From Pseudacidovorax intermedius (GTDB lineage: Bacteria > Pseudomonadota > Gammaproteobacteria > Burkholderiales > Burkholderiaceae_C), in the NCBI RefSeq assembly GCF_003350475.1, contig NZ_QQAV01000011.1, forward strand, positions 62,001 through 126,000: a DNA stretch of 64,000 bases, read 5' to 3'. The notes below the pieces were generated by a model. It made no database searches and had not been told where the DNA came from. It worked only from the letters and a program-made list of their open reading frames with translations. Made by a program: the position numbers and the translations under genes. Numbering within the stretch: the stretch's first letter is position 1; each line of letters opens with the position of its first letter. Shown piece after piece: positions 38,251 through 47,913 of the stretch.

Positions 38251-39033
38251 TCAGGGACGATGGTCGCTGCAGCGCGGCAGCGGGGCCTGGGCCAGCGACC
38301 GCTTCCACAGCGGGCGCCAGGCTGGCCAATCGTGCCCGCCCGGCGCCGTTAGCACACGCTGCGGCGGCAAGGCCGGCGCCAGCACCCGGTGCGTGGGCGC
38401 CAGGCGGTCATCCACGCCAAAAGCGAGATAGAGCGGGGTGTGGGCCGCACGGGGCCCGACATAGCGCTGCAGGCAGGTCCAGGCTCGCACACCGATGGCA
38501 TCGTCGGTCTGTGCCGGCGGGCGCCAGCGTTCAGGGCCGCCCTGGGCCGCCACGTCGGCGGCGGTTTGCGGCTCGCCCAGATAGGGGGCGATCAGCAGCA
38601 GGCCATCGATTTCTTCAGGGTGCTCATCGGCGTAGAGCAGTGCGCCCAGGCCGCCGAGCGATATGCCGGCCAGCCAGATGTGGCGGTAGCCCTGCGAACG
38701 CGCCGGGCCGATCACGTCGGCCTGCAGGCGGTCGACCACGCTGCGGTCCTTGTAGTAGCCCATGTGGGCGTCCGCGCGGACCAGGTCGGCCCGCAGGCCG
38801 GCCGCGCGGAACCTGTCGATGAAGCCTTCGCTCGACAGTTCGTCCAGTAGCATCCCGCGGCCGGGGAGTAGCACGATCAGCGTGTCAGCGGGGCCGCAGG
38901 CGCCCGAATCGGTCAGCGCGGGCATTGGCACGACGGGCGTCCGTGGCAGCCAACCGCAGCCCGGCAGGCCGGTCGCCGCGAGGGCGGAGACGGCCCAGGC
39001 AAGAATGCCCCGGCGACGCAGCGGCGCCCTCAT
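38251..39033 (-). CDS. Alpha/beta hydrolase, probable lipoprotein
   Basis: The 260-residue protein has an N-terminal export segment (ILAWAVSALAATGLPGCGWL) whose LPGC resembles a lipobox, so it may be membrane-anchored in the periplasm. The hydrolase core has the nucleophile elbow GISLGGLG (GxSxG), an acid region around FGVDDRLAPTH and a C-terminal histidine in PGGHDWPAWRPLW. Substrate is unknown; an esterase or thioesterase is likely. It converges with the sugar-dehydrogenase gene, and I see no operon partner. Confidence 0.78.
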   Translation of the reverse strand: MRAPLRRRGILAWAVSALAATGLPGCGWLPRTPVVPMPALTDSGACGPADTLIVLLPGRGMLLDELSSEGFIDRFRAAGLRADLVRADAHMGYYKDRSVVDRLQADVIGPARSQGYRHIWLAGISLGGLGALLYADEHPEEIDGLLLIAPYLGEPQTAADVAAQGGPERWRPPAQTDDAIGVRAWTCLQRYVGPRAAHTPLYLAFGVDDRLAPTHRVLAPALPPQRVLTAPGGHDWPAWRPLWKRSLAQAPLPRCSDHRP

Positions 39034-39188
39034 GGTGCGGCCCCCACCGCCAGGTGTTCTGGCCCTGCGGCGACCGATGGGGGCAGCCAGGGCGCTAAGG
39101 ATCGGGCAGGGGGAGGGACAATCGCCGACATGCGGCCCATTGTGGCCATCTCCCGTTTCTTCGTCCTGCCTCTTCTCCTTCGCGCCCC

Positions 39189-39791
39189 ATGCTCCTCGAC
39201 GCCGAACAATCCCAACTCGTGCTCATCGACTACCAGCCCCGGCTGATGCCCGCCATCCACGAGGGCGAGGCCGTGATGGCCAATGCGCGCCGACTCGCAC
39301 AGATGGCCGGGCTGGCCGATGTCCCGGTGTTCGGCACCGAGCAGAACCCGTCCCGCCTCGGCCAGATGCCGGCAGAGCTGCGCGACCCATGCCGCCGGGT
39401 GATGGCAAAGATGCAGTTCAGCGCCGTGGCCGAGGGCCTGGGCGAGTGGCTGCGTCCGCCGGCACGCCCTGCGCAAGGCAATGCGCGGAGCCTGCCGCGC
39501 CATCTGCAGAAGCCGCAAGCCGCCGCGCCCGAGCGCGGCAGCATCGTGATCGCCGGCTGCGAAGCCCATGTCTGCGTACTGCAGACGGCGCTGGAGTTGC
39601 TGGAGGACGAGTTCGAGGTCTGGGTGGTGACCGACGCCTGCGGCTCGCGCACCGAGCGCAACCGCGATGCGGCCTTCGACCGCCTGGCGGGCGCGGGCGC
39701 CGAGCTGGTGACCACCGAGATGGTGGGTTTCGAATGGCTGCGCAGCGCGGAACATCCGGCCTTCAAGGAACTGCAGGCGCTGGTCCGCTGA
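39189..39791 (+). CDS. Isochorismatase-family cysteine hydrolase
   Basis: Cytosolic hydrolase of 200 residues with the triad of the family: Asp14 in LVLIDYQPRLMPAI, a lysine in RVMAKMQFSAV and the cysteine in IAGCEAHVCVLQTALELL. The family includes nicotinamidases and carbamoyl or isochorismate hydrolases; the actual substrate is unclear. Oddity: a basic, Pro-rich insertion (about residues 88-116, PPARPAQGNARSLPRHLQKP and on) separates the lysine part from the cysteine part; relatives pass directly. No clear ribosome-binding site is visible before the ATG. Confidence 0.82.
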   Translation: MLLDAEQSQLVLIDYQPRLMPAIHEGEAVMANARRLAQMAGLADVPVFGTEQNPSRLGQMPAELRDPCRRVMAKMQFSAVAEGLGEWLRPPARPAQGNARSLPRHLQKPQAAAPERGSIVIAGCEAHVCVLQTALELLEDEFEVWVVTDACGSRTERNRDAAFDRLAGAGAELVTTEMVGFEWLRSAEHPAFKELQALVR

Positions 39792-39959
39792 CGGGCTCAC
39801 CGGCCAAGCTGGCGTTCGCTTCTGTTGAGCGGGTAGGTTCCGCCCCTGTCAGTCTGCCGAAAGGCCGTCTCCAATAATCACGCGTACGGCCGCCGCCCGT
39901 TCCGGCCGGCCGGCCCCAAGGCGCACCTTCGACGCCAGCGACCAGGAGACAACCAGGCC

Positions 39960-41861
39960 ATGAGCAGCTATCAGGCGTTCTATCGCCGTTCCATCGACGC
40001 GCCCGAGGCCTTCTGGGCCGAGCAGGCCCGGCTGATCGACTGGCACCAGCCGCCGACCACCATCCTCGATCGCAGCCGGCTGCCGTTCACCAACTGGTTC
40101 GGTGGCGGCACCACCAACCTCTGCCACAACGCCATCGACCGCCACCTGCCGCAGCGGCAAAATGCGCCGGCGGTGATCGCCGTCTCTACCGAGACCGGCA
40201 CCGAGCGCACCTACACCTACGGCGAACTGCACCGCGAGGTGCAGCAGATGGCCTCGATGCTGCGCAGCCTGGGCGTGGGGCGCGGCGACCGGGTGCTGAT
40301 CTACATGCCCATGATCGCGCCCGCCGTGTTCGCCATGCTGGCGTGCGCCCGTCTGGGTGCCATCCATAGCGTGGTCTTCGGCGGCTTCGCCAGTGCGTCG
40401 CTCGCGTCGCGCATCGACGATGCGCAGCCGAAGGTGATCGTCAGTGCCGACGCCGGCTCGCGCGGCGGCAAGGTGCTGGCGTACAAGCCGCTGCTGGACG
40501 AGGCGATCCGGCTCGCCACGCACAAGCCGTCGGCCGTGCTGTTGGCCGACCGTGGACTGGCGCCCATGGACCTGGTCCCGGGCCGCGACCACCGGATGGA
40601 TGAGCTGGCGCCAGCCCATGCCCAGGCCGAGGTGCCCTGCGAATGGATGGATGCGGCGGACGTGAGCTACACGCTCTATACCAGCGGCACCACGGGCCGG
40701 CCCAAGGGCGTGCAGCGCGACGTGGGCGGCTACGCCGTGGCGCTGGCCGCCAGCATGCGACACATCTTCCAGGCCAGCCCCGGCGAGACGTACTTCTGCA
40801 CCAGCGACATCGGCTGGGTGGTCGGCCACTGCTACATCGTGTATGGCCCGCTGATCGCGGGCATGGCGACCATCGTCTACGAAGGCCTGCCCACGCAGGG
40901 GCTGGACGGCCAGCCGGACGGTGCCATCTGGTGGCGACTGGTGGAAAAGTACAAGGTCAACGTGATGTTCTCGGCGCCGACGGCCGTGCGCGTGCTCAAG
41001 AAGCAGGATCCTGCGTTGCTGCGCCAGCATGACGTCTCCAGCCTGCGTGCCCTGTTCCTCGCCGGCGAGCCGCTGGACGAGCCCACCGCCCGCTGGATCA
41101 GCGACGGCTTGGGCGTGCCGATCATCGACAACTACTGGCAGACCGAGTCGGGCTGGCCCATCCTGACCGTGGCGCACGGCGTGGAGAAGCAGGCCACCAA
41201 GTTCGGCAGCCCCGGCGTGCCCATGTACGGTTTCAAGGTCAAGTTGGTGCACGAAGCCACCGGCGAAGATCTGACGACACCGGGCGAGAAGGGTGTGGTG
41301 GTCATCGAGTCGCCGACGCCGCCCGGCTTCATGCAGACCGTGTGGCGCGACGACGAGCGATTCATCAACACCTACTGGCGAAGCATTCCGGGTATCGAGG
41401 TCTATTCGACCTTCGACTGGGGCATCCGCGATGCCGATGGCTACTTCTACATCCTGGGACGCACGGACGATGTGATCAACGTGGCCGGCCATCGGCTGGG
41501 CACGCGCGAGATCGAAGAGGCCATCTCGGCGCACCCCGCCGTGGCCGAAGTTGCGGTGGTCGGCGTGGCCGATGCGCTCAAAGGCCAGGTCGCGGTGGCG
41601 TTCGTGGTGCCGCGTGCCGGCGTCGGCGACGAGGCCGCCGCCCTGAGGCTGGAGGGCGAGGTCATGAAGACCGTCGCCGACAACCTGGGTGCGCTGGCGC
41701 GGCCGGCGCGGGTGCACTCGGTGGCGGCACTGCCCAAGACGCGCAGCGGCAAGTTGCTGCGCCGCGCCCTGCAGGCCGTGTGCGAGCGGCGCGATCCGGG
41801 CGACCTGACCACCATCGACGACCCTACCAGCCTTCAGGCCATCCAGCGTCTGATCGGCTGA
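39960..41861 (+). CDS. prpE: Propionate--CoA ligase (acetyl-CoA synthetase family)
   Basis: Activates propionate, and probably acetate, to the CoA thioester with ATP. The 633-residue product has the adenylation motif YTSGTTGRPKGVQRDVGGYA, the acyl-pocket region SDIGWVVGHCYIVYGPLIAG, DNYWQTESGWPI and the hinge/C-terminal motif GRTDDVINVAGHRLGTREIE with the catalytic lysine in KTRSGKLLRR. The RPKGVQRDVGG run is characteristic of PrpE rather than Acs. AGGAG lies nine bases before the ATG. Its product would feed the propionyl-CoA carboxylase operon elsewhere in the window. Confidence 0.92.
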   Translation: MSSYQAFYRRSIDAPEAFWAEQARLIDWHQPPTTILDRSRLPFTNWFGGGTTNLCHNAIDRHLPQRQNAPAVIAVSTETGTERTYTYGELHREVQQMASMLRSLGVGRGDRVLIYMPMIAPAVFAMLACARLGAIHSVVFGGFASASLASRIDDAQPKVIVSADAGSRGGKVLAYKPLLDEAIRLATHKPSAVLLADRGLAPMDLVPGRDHRMDELAPAHAQAEVPCEWMDAADVSYTLYTSGTTGRPKGVQRDVGGYAVALAASMRHIFQASPGETYFCTSDIGWVVGHCYIVYGPLIAGMATIVYEGLPTQGLDGQPDGAIWWRLVEKYKVNVMFSAPTAVRVLKKQDPALLRQHDVSSLRALFLAGEPLDEPTARWISDGLGVPIIDNYWQTESGWPILTVAHGVEKQATKFGSPGVPMYGFKVKLVHEATGEDLTTPGEKGVVVIESPTPPGFMQTVWRDDERFINTYWRSIPGIEVYSTFDWGIRDADGYFYILGRTDDVINVAGHRLGTREIEEAISAHPAVAEVAVVGVADALKGQVAVAFVVPRAGVGDEAAALRLEGEVMKTVADNLGALARPARVHSVAALPKTRSGKLLRRALQAVCERRDPGDLTTIDDPTSLQAIQRLIG

Positions 41862-41885
41862 ACTTCGCGGCGTATTCTGTTGTCA

Positions 41886-41917
41886 GATTCGAAGCGCACA
41901 ATGGTGCGTTCCGAATC
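41886..41917. promoter_or_regulatory. Imperfect 14-base inverted repeat between prpE and sucA
   Basis: Arms 41886-41899 (starting GATTCGAAG) and 41904-41917 (ending CCGAATC) match at 12 of 14 positions around an AATG loop. No T-tract follows, so it is either a weak prpE terminator or an operator in the sucA promoter region. Confidence 0.45.
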
Positions 41918-42039
41918 ACCGCGGCAGTGCGCGCGTGCGGCGTGGCACAATCCCGGGTGTACTCAGGCCCTTCCCCAGCCACAGTCGCATCCGCCATCCG
42001 GTTCAGCCGTGTCGCGGAAGGTTTTCTTAACCAGCTAAT

Positions 42040-42061
42040 GCTTCCCCAAGGGAAGCGGAGG
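42040..42061 (+). promoter_or_regulatory. Hairpin immediately before the sucA ribosome-binding site
   Basis: GCTTCCC (42040-42046) and GGGAAGC (42050-42056) pair around CAA. The Shine-Dalgarno GGAGG follows with no gap (42057-42061), ten bases before the ATG. It could stabilise the mRNA 5' end or tune translation. Confidence 0.5.
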
Positions 42062-42071
42062 TCAGCGGAAC

Positions 42072-44945
42072 ATGAGCGATTCCCCCGCGTCCATCTACAA
42101 CGCCTATCAAGGCAACAGTTACCTCTTCGGCGGCAATGCGCCCTATGTCGAAGAGATGTACGAGAACTATCTCGCCAACCCCGGCAGCGTGCCCGACAAC
42201 TGGCGCTCGTACTTTGATGCACTCCAGCACGTGCCGGCGTCGGACGGAAGCGATTCCCGCGATGTTCCGCATCAACCTGTCATCAATGCCTTCGCCGAGC
42301 GCGCCAAGCAGGGCGGCACCCGCGTCGTCGAGGCCAGCGGCGCCGACTCCGAGCTGGGTCGCAAGCGCACGGCCGTCCAGCAGCTGATCGCCGCCTACCG
42401 CAACGTCGGCGCCCGCTGGGCCAACCTGGATCCGCTGCAGCGCGCCGAGCGCCCGGCCATCCCCGAACTGGAGCCGTCGTTCTACGGCTTCGCCGACGCC
42501 GACCTCGAGACGGTCTTCAACACCAGCAACACCTTCTTCGGCCGCGACACCATGTCGCTGCGCGATCTGCTGAACGCTCTGCGCGAAACGTACTGCGGCA
42601 CCATCGGCGTCGAGTACATGTACATGACCGACCAGGCGCAGAAGCGCTGGTGGCAGCAGAAGCTCGAAGCCGCACGCACCAACCCCAAGCTCAGCGCCGA
42701 GAAGAAGAAGCATGTGCTCGAGCGCCTGACGGCCGCCGAAGGCCTGGAGCGCTTCCTGCACACCAAGTACGTCGGCCAGAAGCGCTTTTCGCTGGAAGGC
42801 GGCGAAAGCTTCATCGTGGCCATGGACGAGCTGGTTAACGGCTCCGGCGCCAAGGGCGTGCAGGAAATCGTGATCGGCATGGCGCACCGCGGCCGTCTGA
42901 ACGTGCTGGTCAACACCCTGGGCAAGGCGCCCAAGGACCTGTTCGCCGAGTTCGACCACACGGCCCCCGAAGACCTGCCCAGCGGCGACGTGAAGTACCA
43001 CCAGGGCTTCAGCTCGGACGTGACCACGCCCAGCGGCCCGATGCACCTGAGCCTGGCCTTCAACCCCTCGCACCTGGAAATCGTGAACCCGGTGGTCGAA
43101 GGCTCGGTGCGCGCACGCATGGACCGTCGCGGCGACAAGCGCGGCGCCTCGGTGCTGCCCGTGCTCGTGCACGGTGACGCGGCCTTCGCAGGCCAGGGCG
43201 TCATCATGGAAACGCTGGCCCTGGCCGAAACCCGCGGCTACTACACCGGCGGCACGATCCACATCGTCATCAACAACCAGATCGGCTTCACCACCTCCGA
43301 TCCGCGCGACAGCCGCTCCACGCTCTACTGCACCGACGTCGTCAAGATGATCGAGGCGCCCGTGCTGCACGTGAACGGCGACGATCCCGAAGCGGTGGTG
43401 CTGTGCATGCAGCTGGCCCTGGAATACCGCCAGGAGTTCAACAAAGATGTCGTTGTCGACATCATCTGCTTCCGCAAGCTGGGCCACAACGAGCAGGACA
43501 CGCCCTCGCTCACCCAGCCGCTGATGTACAAGAAGATCGCTGCCCACCCCGGCACGCGCAAGCTGTACGCCGACAAGCTGGCGGCCCAGGGCCTGGGCGA
43601 GACGCTGGGCGACGACATGGTCAAGGCGCAGCGCGCCGCCTTCGACGCCGGCAAGAACACGGTCGATCCGGTCCTGACCGACTTCAAGCGCAAGTACGCG
43701 GTGGACTGGAGCGCCTTCTCCAACAAGAAGTGGACGGACGCCGCCGAGACCGCGCTGCCGCTCGCCGAATGGAAGCGTCTGGCCGAGAAGATCACCACGG
43801 TGCCCGAGGGCTTCACGGTGCATCCGCTGGTCAAGAAGGTGCTGGACGACCGCGCCGCCATGGGCCGCGGTGACGTCAACGTCGACTGGGGCATGGGCGA
43901 GCACATGGCCTTTGCATCCCTGGTGGCCAGCGGCTACCCGGTGCGCCTGTCGGGCGAGGACTGCGGTCGCGGTACCTTCACCCACCGCCACGCCGTGCTG
44001 CACGACCAGAACCGCGAGAAGTGGGACACCGGCACCTATGTGCCTCTGCAGAACGTGGCCGAGAACCAGGCCCCGTTCGTGGTCATCGACTCCATCCTGT
44101 CCGAAGAGGCAGTGCTGGGCTTCGAATACGGCTACGCGTCCAACGACCCGAACACCCTGGTGATCTGGGAAGCCCAGTTCGGCGACTTCGCCAACGGCGC
44201 CCAGGTGGTGATCGACCAGTTCATCGCATCCGGCGAGGTGAAGTGGGGCCGTCTGAACGGTCTGACGCTGATGCTGCCGCACGGCTACGAAGGCCAGGGC
44301 CCCGAGCACAGCTCGGCCCGCCTGGAGCGCTTCATGCAGCTGTCGGCCGACACCAATATCCAGGTGGTGCAGCCCACGACGGCCAGCCAGATCTTCCACC
44401 TGCTGCGCCGCCAGATGGTGCGCAACCTGCGCAAGCCGCTGGTCATCATGACCCCGAAGTCGCTGCTGCGTAACAAGGACGCGACCTCGCCGGTGTCGGA
44501 GTTCATCAAGGGCGGCTTCCAGACGGTCATCCCGGACGTCAAGGAACTGAAGGCCGACAAGGTCAAGCGCATCGTCGCCTGCTCGGGCAAGGTCTACTAT
44601 GACCTGGCCAAGAAGCGCGAAGAGAAGGGCGCCGACGACGTGGCCATCATCCGCGTCGAGCAGCTGTACCCGTTCCCGCACAAGGCTTTCGCGGCCGAGG
44701 TCAAGAAGTACCCCAATGCGGCAGACATCGTGTGGTGCCAGGACGAGCCCCAGAACCAGGGTGCCTGGTTCTTCGTGCAGCACTACATCCACGAGAACAT
44801 GCTCGACGGCCAGAAGCTGGGCTACTCCGGCCGCGCCGCCTCGGCCTCGCCTGCAGTGGGTTACGCCCACCTGCACCAGGAGCAGCAGAAGGCCCTCGTC
44901 GACGGTGCCTTCGGCAAGCTCAAGGGCTTCGTCCTGACCAAGTAA
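42072..44945 (+). CDS. sucA: 2-oxoglutarate dehydrogenase E1 component
   Basis: Thiamine-diphosphate enzyme that decarboxylates 2-oxoglutarate in the TCA cycle. It has 957 residues, a normal SucA length. The N-terminus (NSYLFGGNAPYVEEMYENYL) is the segment that contacts E2. Core marks are VIGMAHRGRLNVLVNTLGK, HGDAAFAGQGVIMETLALAE with the thiamine/metal site in NNQIGFTTSDPRDSRST, and late LPHGYEGQGPEHSSARLERF. GGAGG precedes the ATG behind a small hairpin. First gene of sucA-sucB-lpdA. Confidence 0.97.
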   Translation: MSDSPASIYNAYQGNSYLFGGNAPYVEEMYENYLANPGSVPDNWRSYFDALQHVPASDGSDSRDVPHQPVINAFAERAKQGGTRVVEASGADSELGRKRTAVQQLIAAYRNVGARWANLDPLQRAERPAIPELEPSFYGFADADLETVFNTSNTFFGRDTMSLRDLLNALRETYCGTIGVEYMYMTDQAQKRWWQQKLEAARTNPKLSAEKKKHVLERLTAAEGLERFLHTKYVGQKRFSLEGGESFIVAMDELVNGSGAKGVQEIVIGMAHRGRLNVLVNTLGKAPKDLFAEFDHTAPEDLPSGDVKYHQGFSSDVTTPSGPMHLSLAFNPSHLEIVNPVVEGSVRARMDRRGDKRGASVLPVLVHGDAAFAGQGVIMETLALAETRGYYTGGTIHIVINNQIGFTTSDPRDSRSTLYCTDVVKMIEAPVLHVNGDDPEAVVLCMQLALEYRQEFNKDVVVDIICFRKLGHNEQDTPSLTQPLMYKKIAAHPGTRKLYADKLAAQGLGETLGDDMVKAQRAAFDAGKNTVDPVLTDFKRKYAVDWSAFSNKKWTDAAETALPLAEWKRLAEKITTVPEGFTVHPLVKKVLDDRAAMGRGDVNVDWGMGEHMAFASLVASGYPVRLSGEDCGRGTFTHRHAVLHDQNREKWDTGTYVPLQNVAENQAPFVVIDSILSEEAVLGFEYGYASNDPNTLVIWEAQFGDFANGAQVVIDQFIASGEVKWGRLNGLTLMLPHGYEGQGPEHSSARLERFMQLSADTNIQVVQPTTASQIFHLLRRQMVRNLRKPLVIMTPKSLLRNKDATSPVSEFIKGGFQTVIPDVKELKADKVKRIVACSGKVYYDLAKKREEKGADDVAIIRVEQLYPFPHKAFAAEVKKYPNAADIVWCQDEPQNQGAWFFVQHYIHENMLDGQKLGYSGRAASASPAVGYAHLHQEQQKALVDGAFGKLKGFVLTK

Positions 44946-44956
44946 GTCCCCGCCAC

Positions 44957-44983
44957 GGAGGCCGGTGCGTTGCGCCGGCCTCC
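44957..44983 (+). terminator. Strong hairpin between sucA and sucB
   Basis: GGAGGCCGG (44957-44965) pairs with CCGGCCTCC (44975-44983); the inner TGC/GCG extends the stem to about 12 pairs with a GTT loop. A T7 tract occurs about 20 bases later (45002-45008). Distance to the T-tract argues for partial termination or an RNA-processing hairpin rather than a full stop. Confidence 0.5.
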
Positions 44984-45052
44984 TGTTCTTGCGCGCCCCA
45001 TTTTTTTGTCGTTCGCGGGCGTGTTTCCCTCGAATAAGCAGAGTCCATAAAA

Positions 45053-46321
45053 ATGTCCATCGTTGAAGTCAAGGTTCCCCAGTTGTCCGAGTCCGTGGCC
45101 GAAGCCACGATGCTGCAGTGGAAGAAGAAGGCCGGCGAAGCCGTCACGGCCGATGAAATCCTGATCGAGATCGAGACCGACAAGGTCGTGCTCGAAGTGC
45201 CGGCGCCCGCGTCCGGTGTGCTGGCCGAGATCGTGCAGGCCGACGGTGCCACCGTCGTCGCCGACCAACTGATCGCCAAGATCGACACCGAAGGCAAGGC
45301 CGGCGCCGCCGCCCCCGCACCGGCTGCCGCCGCACCGGCGCCCGCTGCTTCGGCCCCCGCCGCTGCTGCACCGGCCGCCACGGGCGGTGCCAAGTCCGAC
45401 GTGGCCATGCCTGCCGCCGCCAAGCTGCTGGCCGACAACGGCCTGAAGACCAGCGACGTCGCCGGCTCCGGCAAGGACGGCCGCGTGACCAAGGGCGACG
45501 TGCTGTCGGCCGTGGCCGGTGGTGCCACCGCCGCCAAGGCACCCGCCGTTCAGATCCCGACCGGCGCGCCCAAGACCGCGCTGCCGCAGGTCGCCGCGCC
45601 CACCGCCGCCAACCTGGGCGACCGCCCCGAAGAGCGCGTGCCCATGAGTCGCCTGCGCGCCCGCATCGCCGAGCGCCTGCTGCAGTCGCAGTCCACCAAC
45701 GCCATCCTGACCACCTTCAACGAGGTGAACATGGCCCCGGTGATGGACCTGCGCAAGAAGTTCCAGGACGCCTTCACCAAGGAGCACGGCACCAAGCTGG
45801 GCTTCATGAGCTTCTTCGTCAAGGCGGCCGTGCACGCCCTCAAGAAGTACCCGGTGCTCAACGCTTCGGTCGACGGCAACGACATCATCTACCACGGCTA
45901 CTTCGACATCGGCATCGCCGTCGGCTCGCCGCGCGGCCTGGTGGTGCCGATCCTGCGCAATGCCGACCAGATGAGCTTCGCCGACATCGAGAAGAAGATC
46001 GCCGAGTTCGGCAAGAAGGCCCAGGAAGGCAAGCTGTCCATCGATGAGATGACCGGTGGCACCTTCTCCATCTCCAACGGCGGCACCTTCGGTTCGATGC
46101 TCTCGACGCCCATCATCAACCCGCCCCAGTCGGCCATCCTGGGCGTGCACGCCACCAAGGACCGCGCCGTGGTCGAGAACGGCCAGATCGTGGTGCGCCC
46201 GATGAACTACCTGGCGATGAGCTACGACCACCGCATCATCGACGGCCGCGAGGCCGTGCTGGGCCTGGTCGCGATGAAGGAAGCGCTGGAAGATCCCTCG
46301 CGCCTGCTGTTCGATATTTGA
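45053..46321 (+). CDS. sucB: 2-oxoglutarate dehydrogenase E2 (dihydrolipoamide succinyltransferase)
   Basis: Core of the ODH complex, 422 residues. A single lipoyl domain (1-80, [18 protein letters not shown] with the lipoyl lysine) is followed by an Ala/Pro linker, the subunit-binding domain ([20 protein letters not shown], then [10 protein letters not shown]) and the catalytic domain with [17 protein letters not shown] and the C-terminal [18 protein letters not shown]. Presence of one rather than two lipoyl domains and the DKVVLEVP sequence separate it from aceF. It follows sucA after 107 bases that hold a strong hairpin. Confidence 0.96.
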   Translation: MSIVEVKVPQLSESVAEATMLQWKKKAGEAVTADEILIEIETDKVVLEVPAPASGVLAEIVQADGATVVADQLIAKIDTEGKAGAAAPAPAAAAPAPAASAPAAAAPAATGGAKSDVAMPAAAKLLADNGLKTSDVAGSGKDGRVTKGDVLSAVAGGATAAKAPAVQIPTGAPKTALPQVAAPTAANLGDRPEERVPMSRLRARIAERLLQSQSTNAILTTFNEVNMAPVMDLRKKFQDAFTKEHGTKLGFMSFFVKAAVHALKKYPVLNASVDGNDIIYHGYFDIGIAVGSPRGLVVPILRNADQMSFADIEKKIAEFGKKAQEGKLSIDEMTGGTFSISNGGTFGSMLSTPIINPPQSAILGVHATKDRAVVENGQIVVRPMNYLAMSYDHRIIDGREAVLGLVAMKEALEDPSRLLFDI

Positions 46322-46359
46322 CCCACCCCCGTTTCTTGCTCACTGCGTGTAGCCGAATC

Positions 46360-46411
46360 CCCCCTCAAGGGGGCGCACCCGGCGGCCCGGCAAAGCCGGT
46401 TCCGCGGGTGC
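46360..46411. repeat. Structured intergenic repeat, copy A
   Basis: A CCCCC-TCAA-GGGGG hairpin is followed by a second hairpin with outer arms GCACCC and GGGTGC and inner CCGGC-AAA-GCCGG. The 43-base core 46369-46411 matches 56571-56613 at 39 positions. It sits between sucB and lpdA. Copy B lies behind another 3' gene end, so this looks like a REP-like dispersed element. Confidence 0.75.
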
Positions 46412-46484
46412 ATGCGAGCGGGCTTCGCTGCGCTTGCCCTGGTGTGGGCGCACGTTGGTGAGTCGATCCGAACGAAAGAACATC

Positions 46485-47912
46485 ATGTCCAAGCAATTCG
46501 ACGTCATCGTCATTGGCGGTGGCCCCGGCGGCTACATCGCCGCCATCCGCGCGGCCCAGCTGGGCTTCAACACCGCCTGCATCGACGAGTGGAAGAACGG
46601 CAAGGGCGGCCCGGCGCCGGGCGGCACCTGCACGAACGTGGGCTGCATCCCCTCCAAGGCCCTGCTGCAGTCCTCCGAGCATTTCGAGCACGCCAACAAG
46701 CACTTCGCCGAGCACGGCATCACGGCCTCCGACGTCAAGATGGACGTGGCCAAGATGCTGGCCCGCAAGGACGGCGTGGTGAAGCAGAACAACGACGGCA
46801 TCCTGTACCTGTTCAAGAAGAACAAGGTCAGCTTCTTCCACGGCCGCGGCTCCTTCGTGAAGGCAGCCGAGGGCGGCTATGAGATCAAGGTCGCCGGCGC
46901 CGCCGAAGAGACCCTGGTCGGCAAGCACATCATCGTGGCCACGGGCTCCAACGCCCGCCAGCTGCCCGGCGTGCCCTTCGACGAAGAGACCGTGCTCTCC
47001 AACGACGGCGCGCTGCGCGTCGGTGCCGTGCCCAAGAAGCTGGCGCTGATCGGCTCCGGCGTGATCGGCCTGGAGATGGGCTCGGTGTGGCGCCGCCTGG
47101 GTGCGGACGTCACCATCCTGGAAGGCTTGCCGACCTTCCTGGGCGCCGTGGACGAGCAGATCGCCAAGGAGGCCAAGAAGGCCTTCGACAAGCAGGGCCT
47201 GAAGGTCGAGCTGGGCGTGAAGGTAGGCGAGGTCGCCAAGACCAAGGCCGGCGTGAGCATCGACTACACCGACGCCAAGGGCGAGGCCAAGAAGCTGGAA
47301 GCCGACAAGCTGATCGTCTCCATCGGCCGTGTGCCCAACACCATCGGCCTGAATGCCGAGGCCGTGGGCCTCAAGCTGGACGACCGCGGCGCCATCGTGG
47401 TGGACGACGAGTGCAAGACCAGCCTGCCCAACGTGTGGGCCGTGGGCGACGTGGTGCGCGGCCCGATGCTGGCGCACAAGGCGGAAGAAGAGGGCGTGGC
47501 CGTGGCCGAGCGCATCGCTGGCCAGCATGGGCACGTCAACTTCAACACCATTCCCTGGGTCATCTACACCAGCCCCGAGATCGCGTGGGTCGGCCGCACC
47601 GAGCAGCAGCTCAAGGCCGACGGCGTGAAGTACAAGGCCGGCACCTTCCCCTTCCTGGCGAACGGCCGCGCACGCGCGCTGGGCGACACGACGGGCATGG
47701 TCAAGTTCCTGGCCGATGCCACCACCGACGAGATCCTGGGCGTGCACATCGTGGGCCCGATGGCCAGCGAGCTGATCTCCGAAGCCGTGGTTGCGATGGA
47801 GTTCAAGGCCTCGGCCGAGGACATCGCCCGCATCTGCCATGCGCACCCGTCGCTGTCCGAAGCGACCAAGGAAGCCGCGCTGGCCGTCGACAAGCGTACG
47901 CTGAACTTCTGA
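46485..47912 (+). CDS. lpdA: Dihydrolipoyl dehydrogenase (E3), ODH type
   Basis: Flavoprotein of 475 residues that reoxidises dihydrolipoamide with NAD for ODH (and possibly other complexes). Motifs are [20 protein letters not shown], the redox-active disulfide [36 protein letters not shown], and the interface His-Glu pair in [16 protein letters not shown]. Unlike the other E3 in the window it has no lipoyl domain. The ATG at 46485 is the family start; the frame is open to 46434 without similarity. It is separated from sucB by a repeat element. The downstream zapE gene starts almost at its stop. Confidence 0.96.
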   Translation: MSKQFDVIVIGGGPGGYIAAIRAAQLGFNTACIDEWKNGKGGPAPGGTCTNVGCIPSKALLQSSEHFEHANKHFAEHGITASDVKMDVAKMLARKDGVVKQNNDGILYLFKKNKVSFFHGRGSFVKAAEGGYEIKVAGAAEETLVGKHIIVATGSNARQLPGVPFDEETVLSNDGALRVGAVPKKLALIGSGVIGLEMGSVWRRLGADVTILEGLPTFLGAVDEQIAKEAKKAFDKQGLKVELGVKVGEVAKTKAGVSIDYTDAKGEAKKLEADKLIVSIGRVPNTIGLNAEAVGLKLDDRGAIVVDDECKTSLPNVWAVGDVVRGPMLAHKAEEEGVAVAERIAGQHGHVNFNTIPWVIYTSPEIAWVGRTEQQLKADGVKYKAGTFPFLANGRARALGDTTGMVKFLADATTDEILGVHIVGPMASELISEAVVAMEFKASAEDIARICHAHPSLSEATKEAALAVDKRTLNF

Positions 47913-47913
47913 G

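Noticed and set aside
41875-41902. Promoter boxes TTGTCA and CACAAT upstream of sucA
   Set aside because: Spacing is only 11 bases, too short for sigma-70, and they fall partly inside the inverted repeat.
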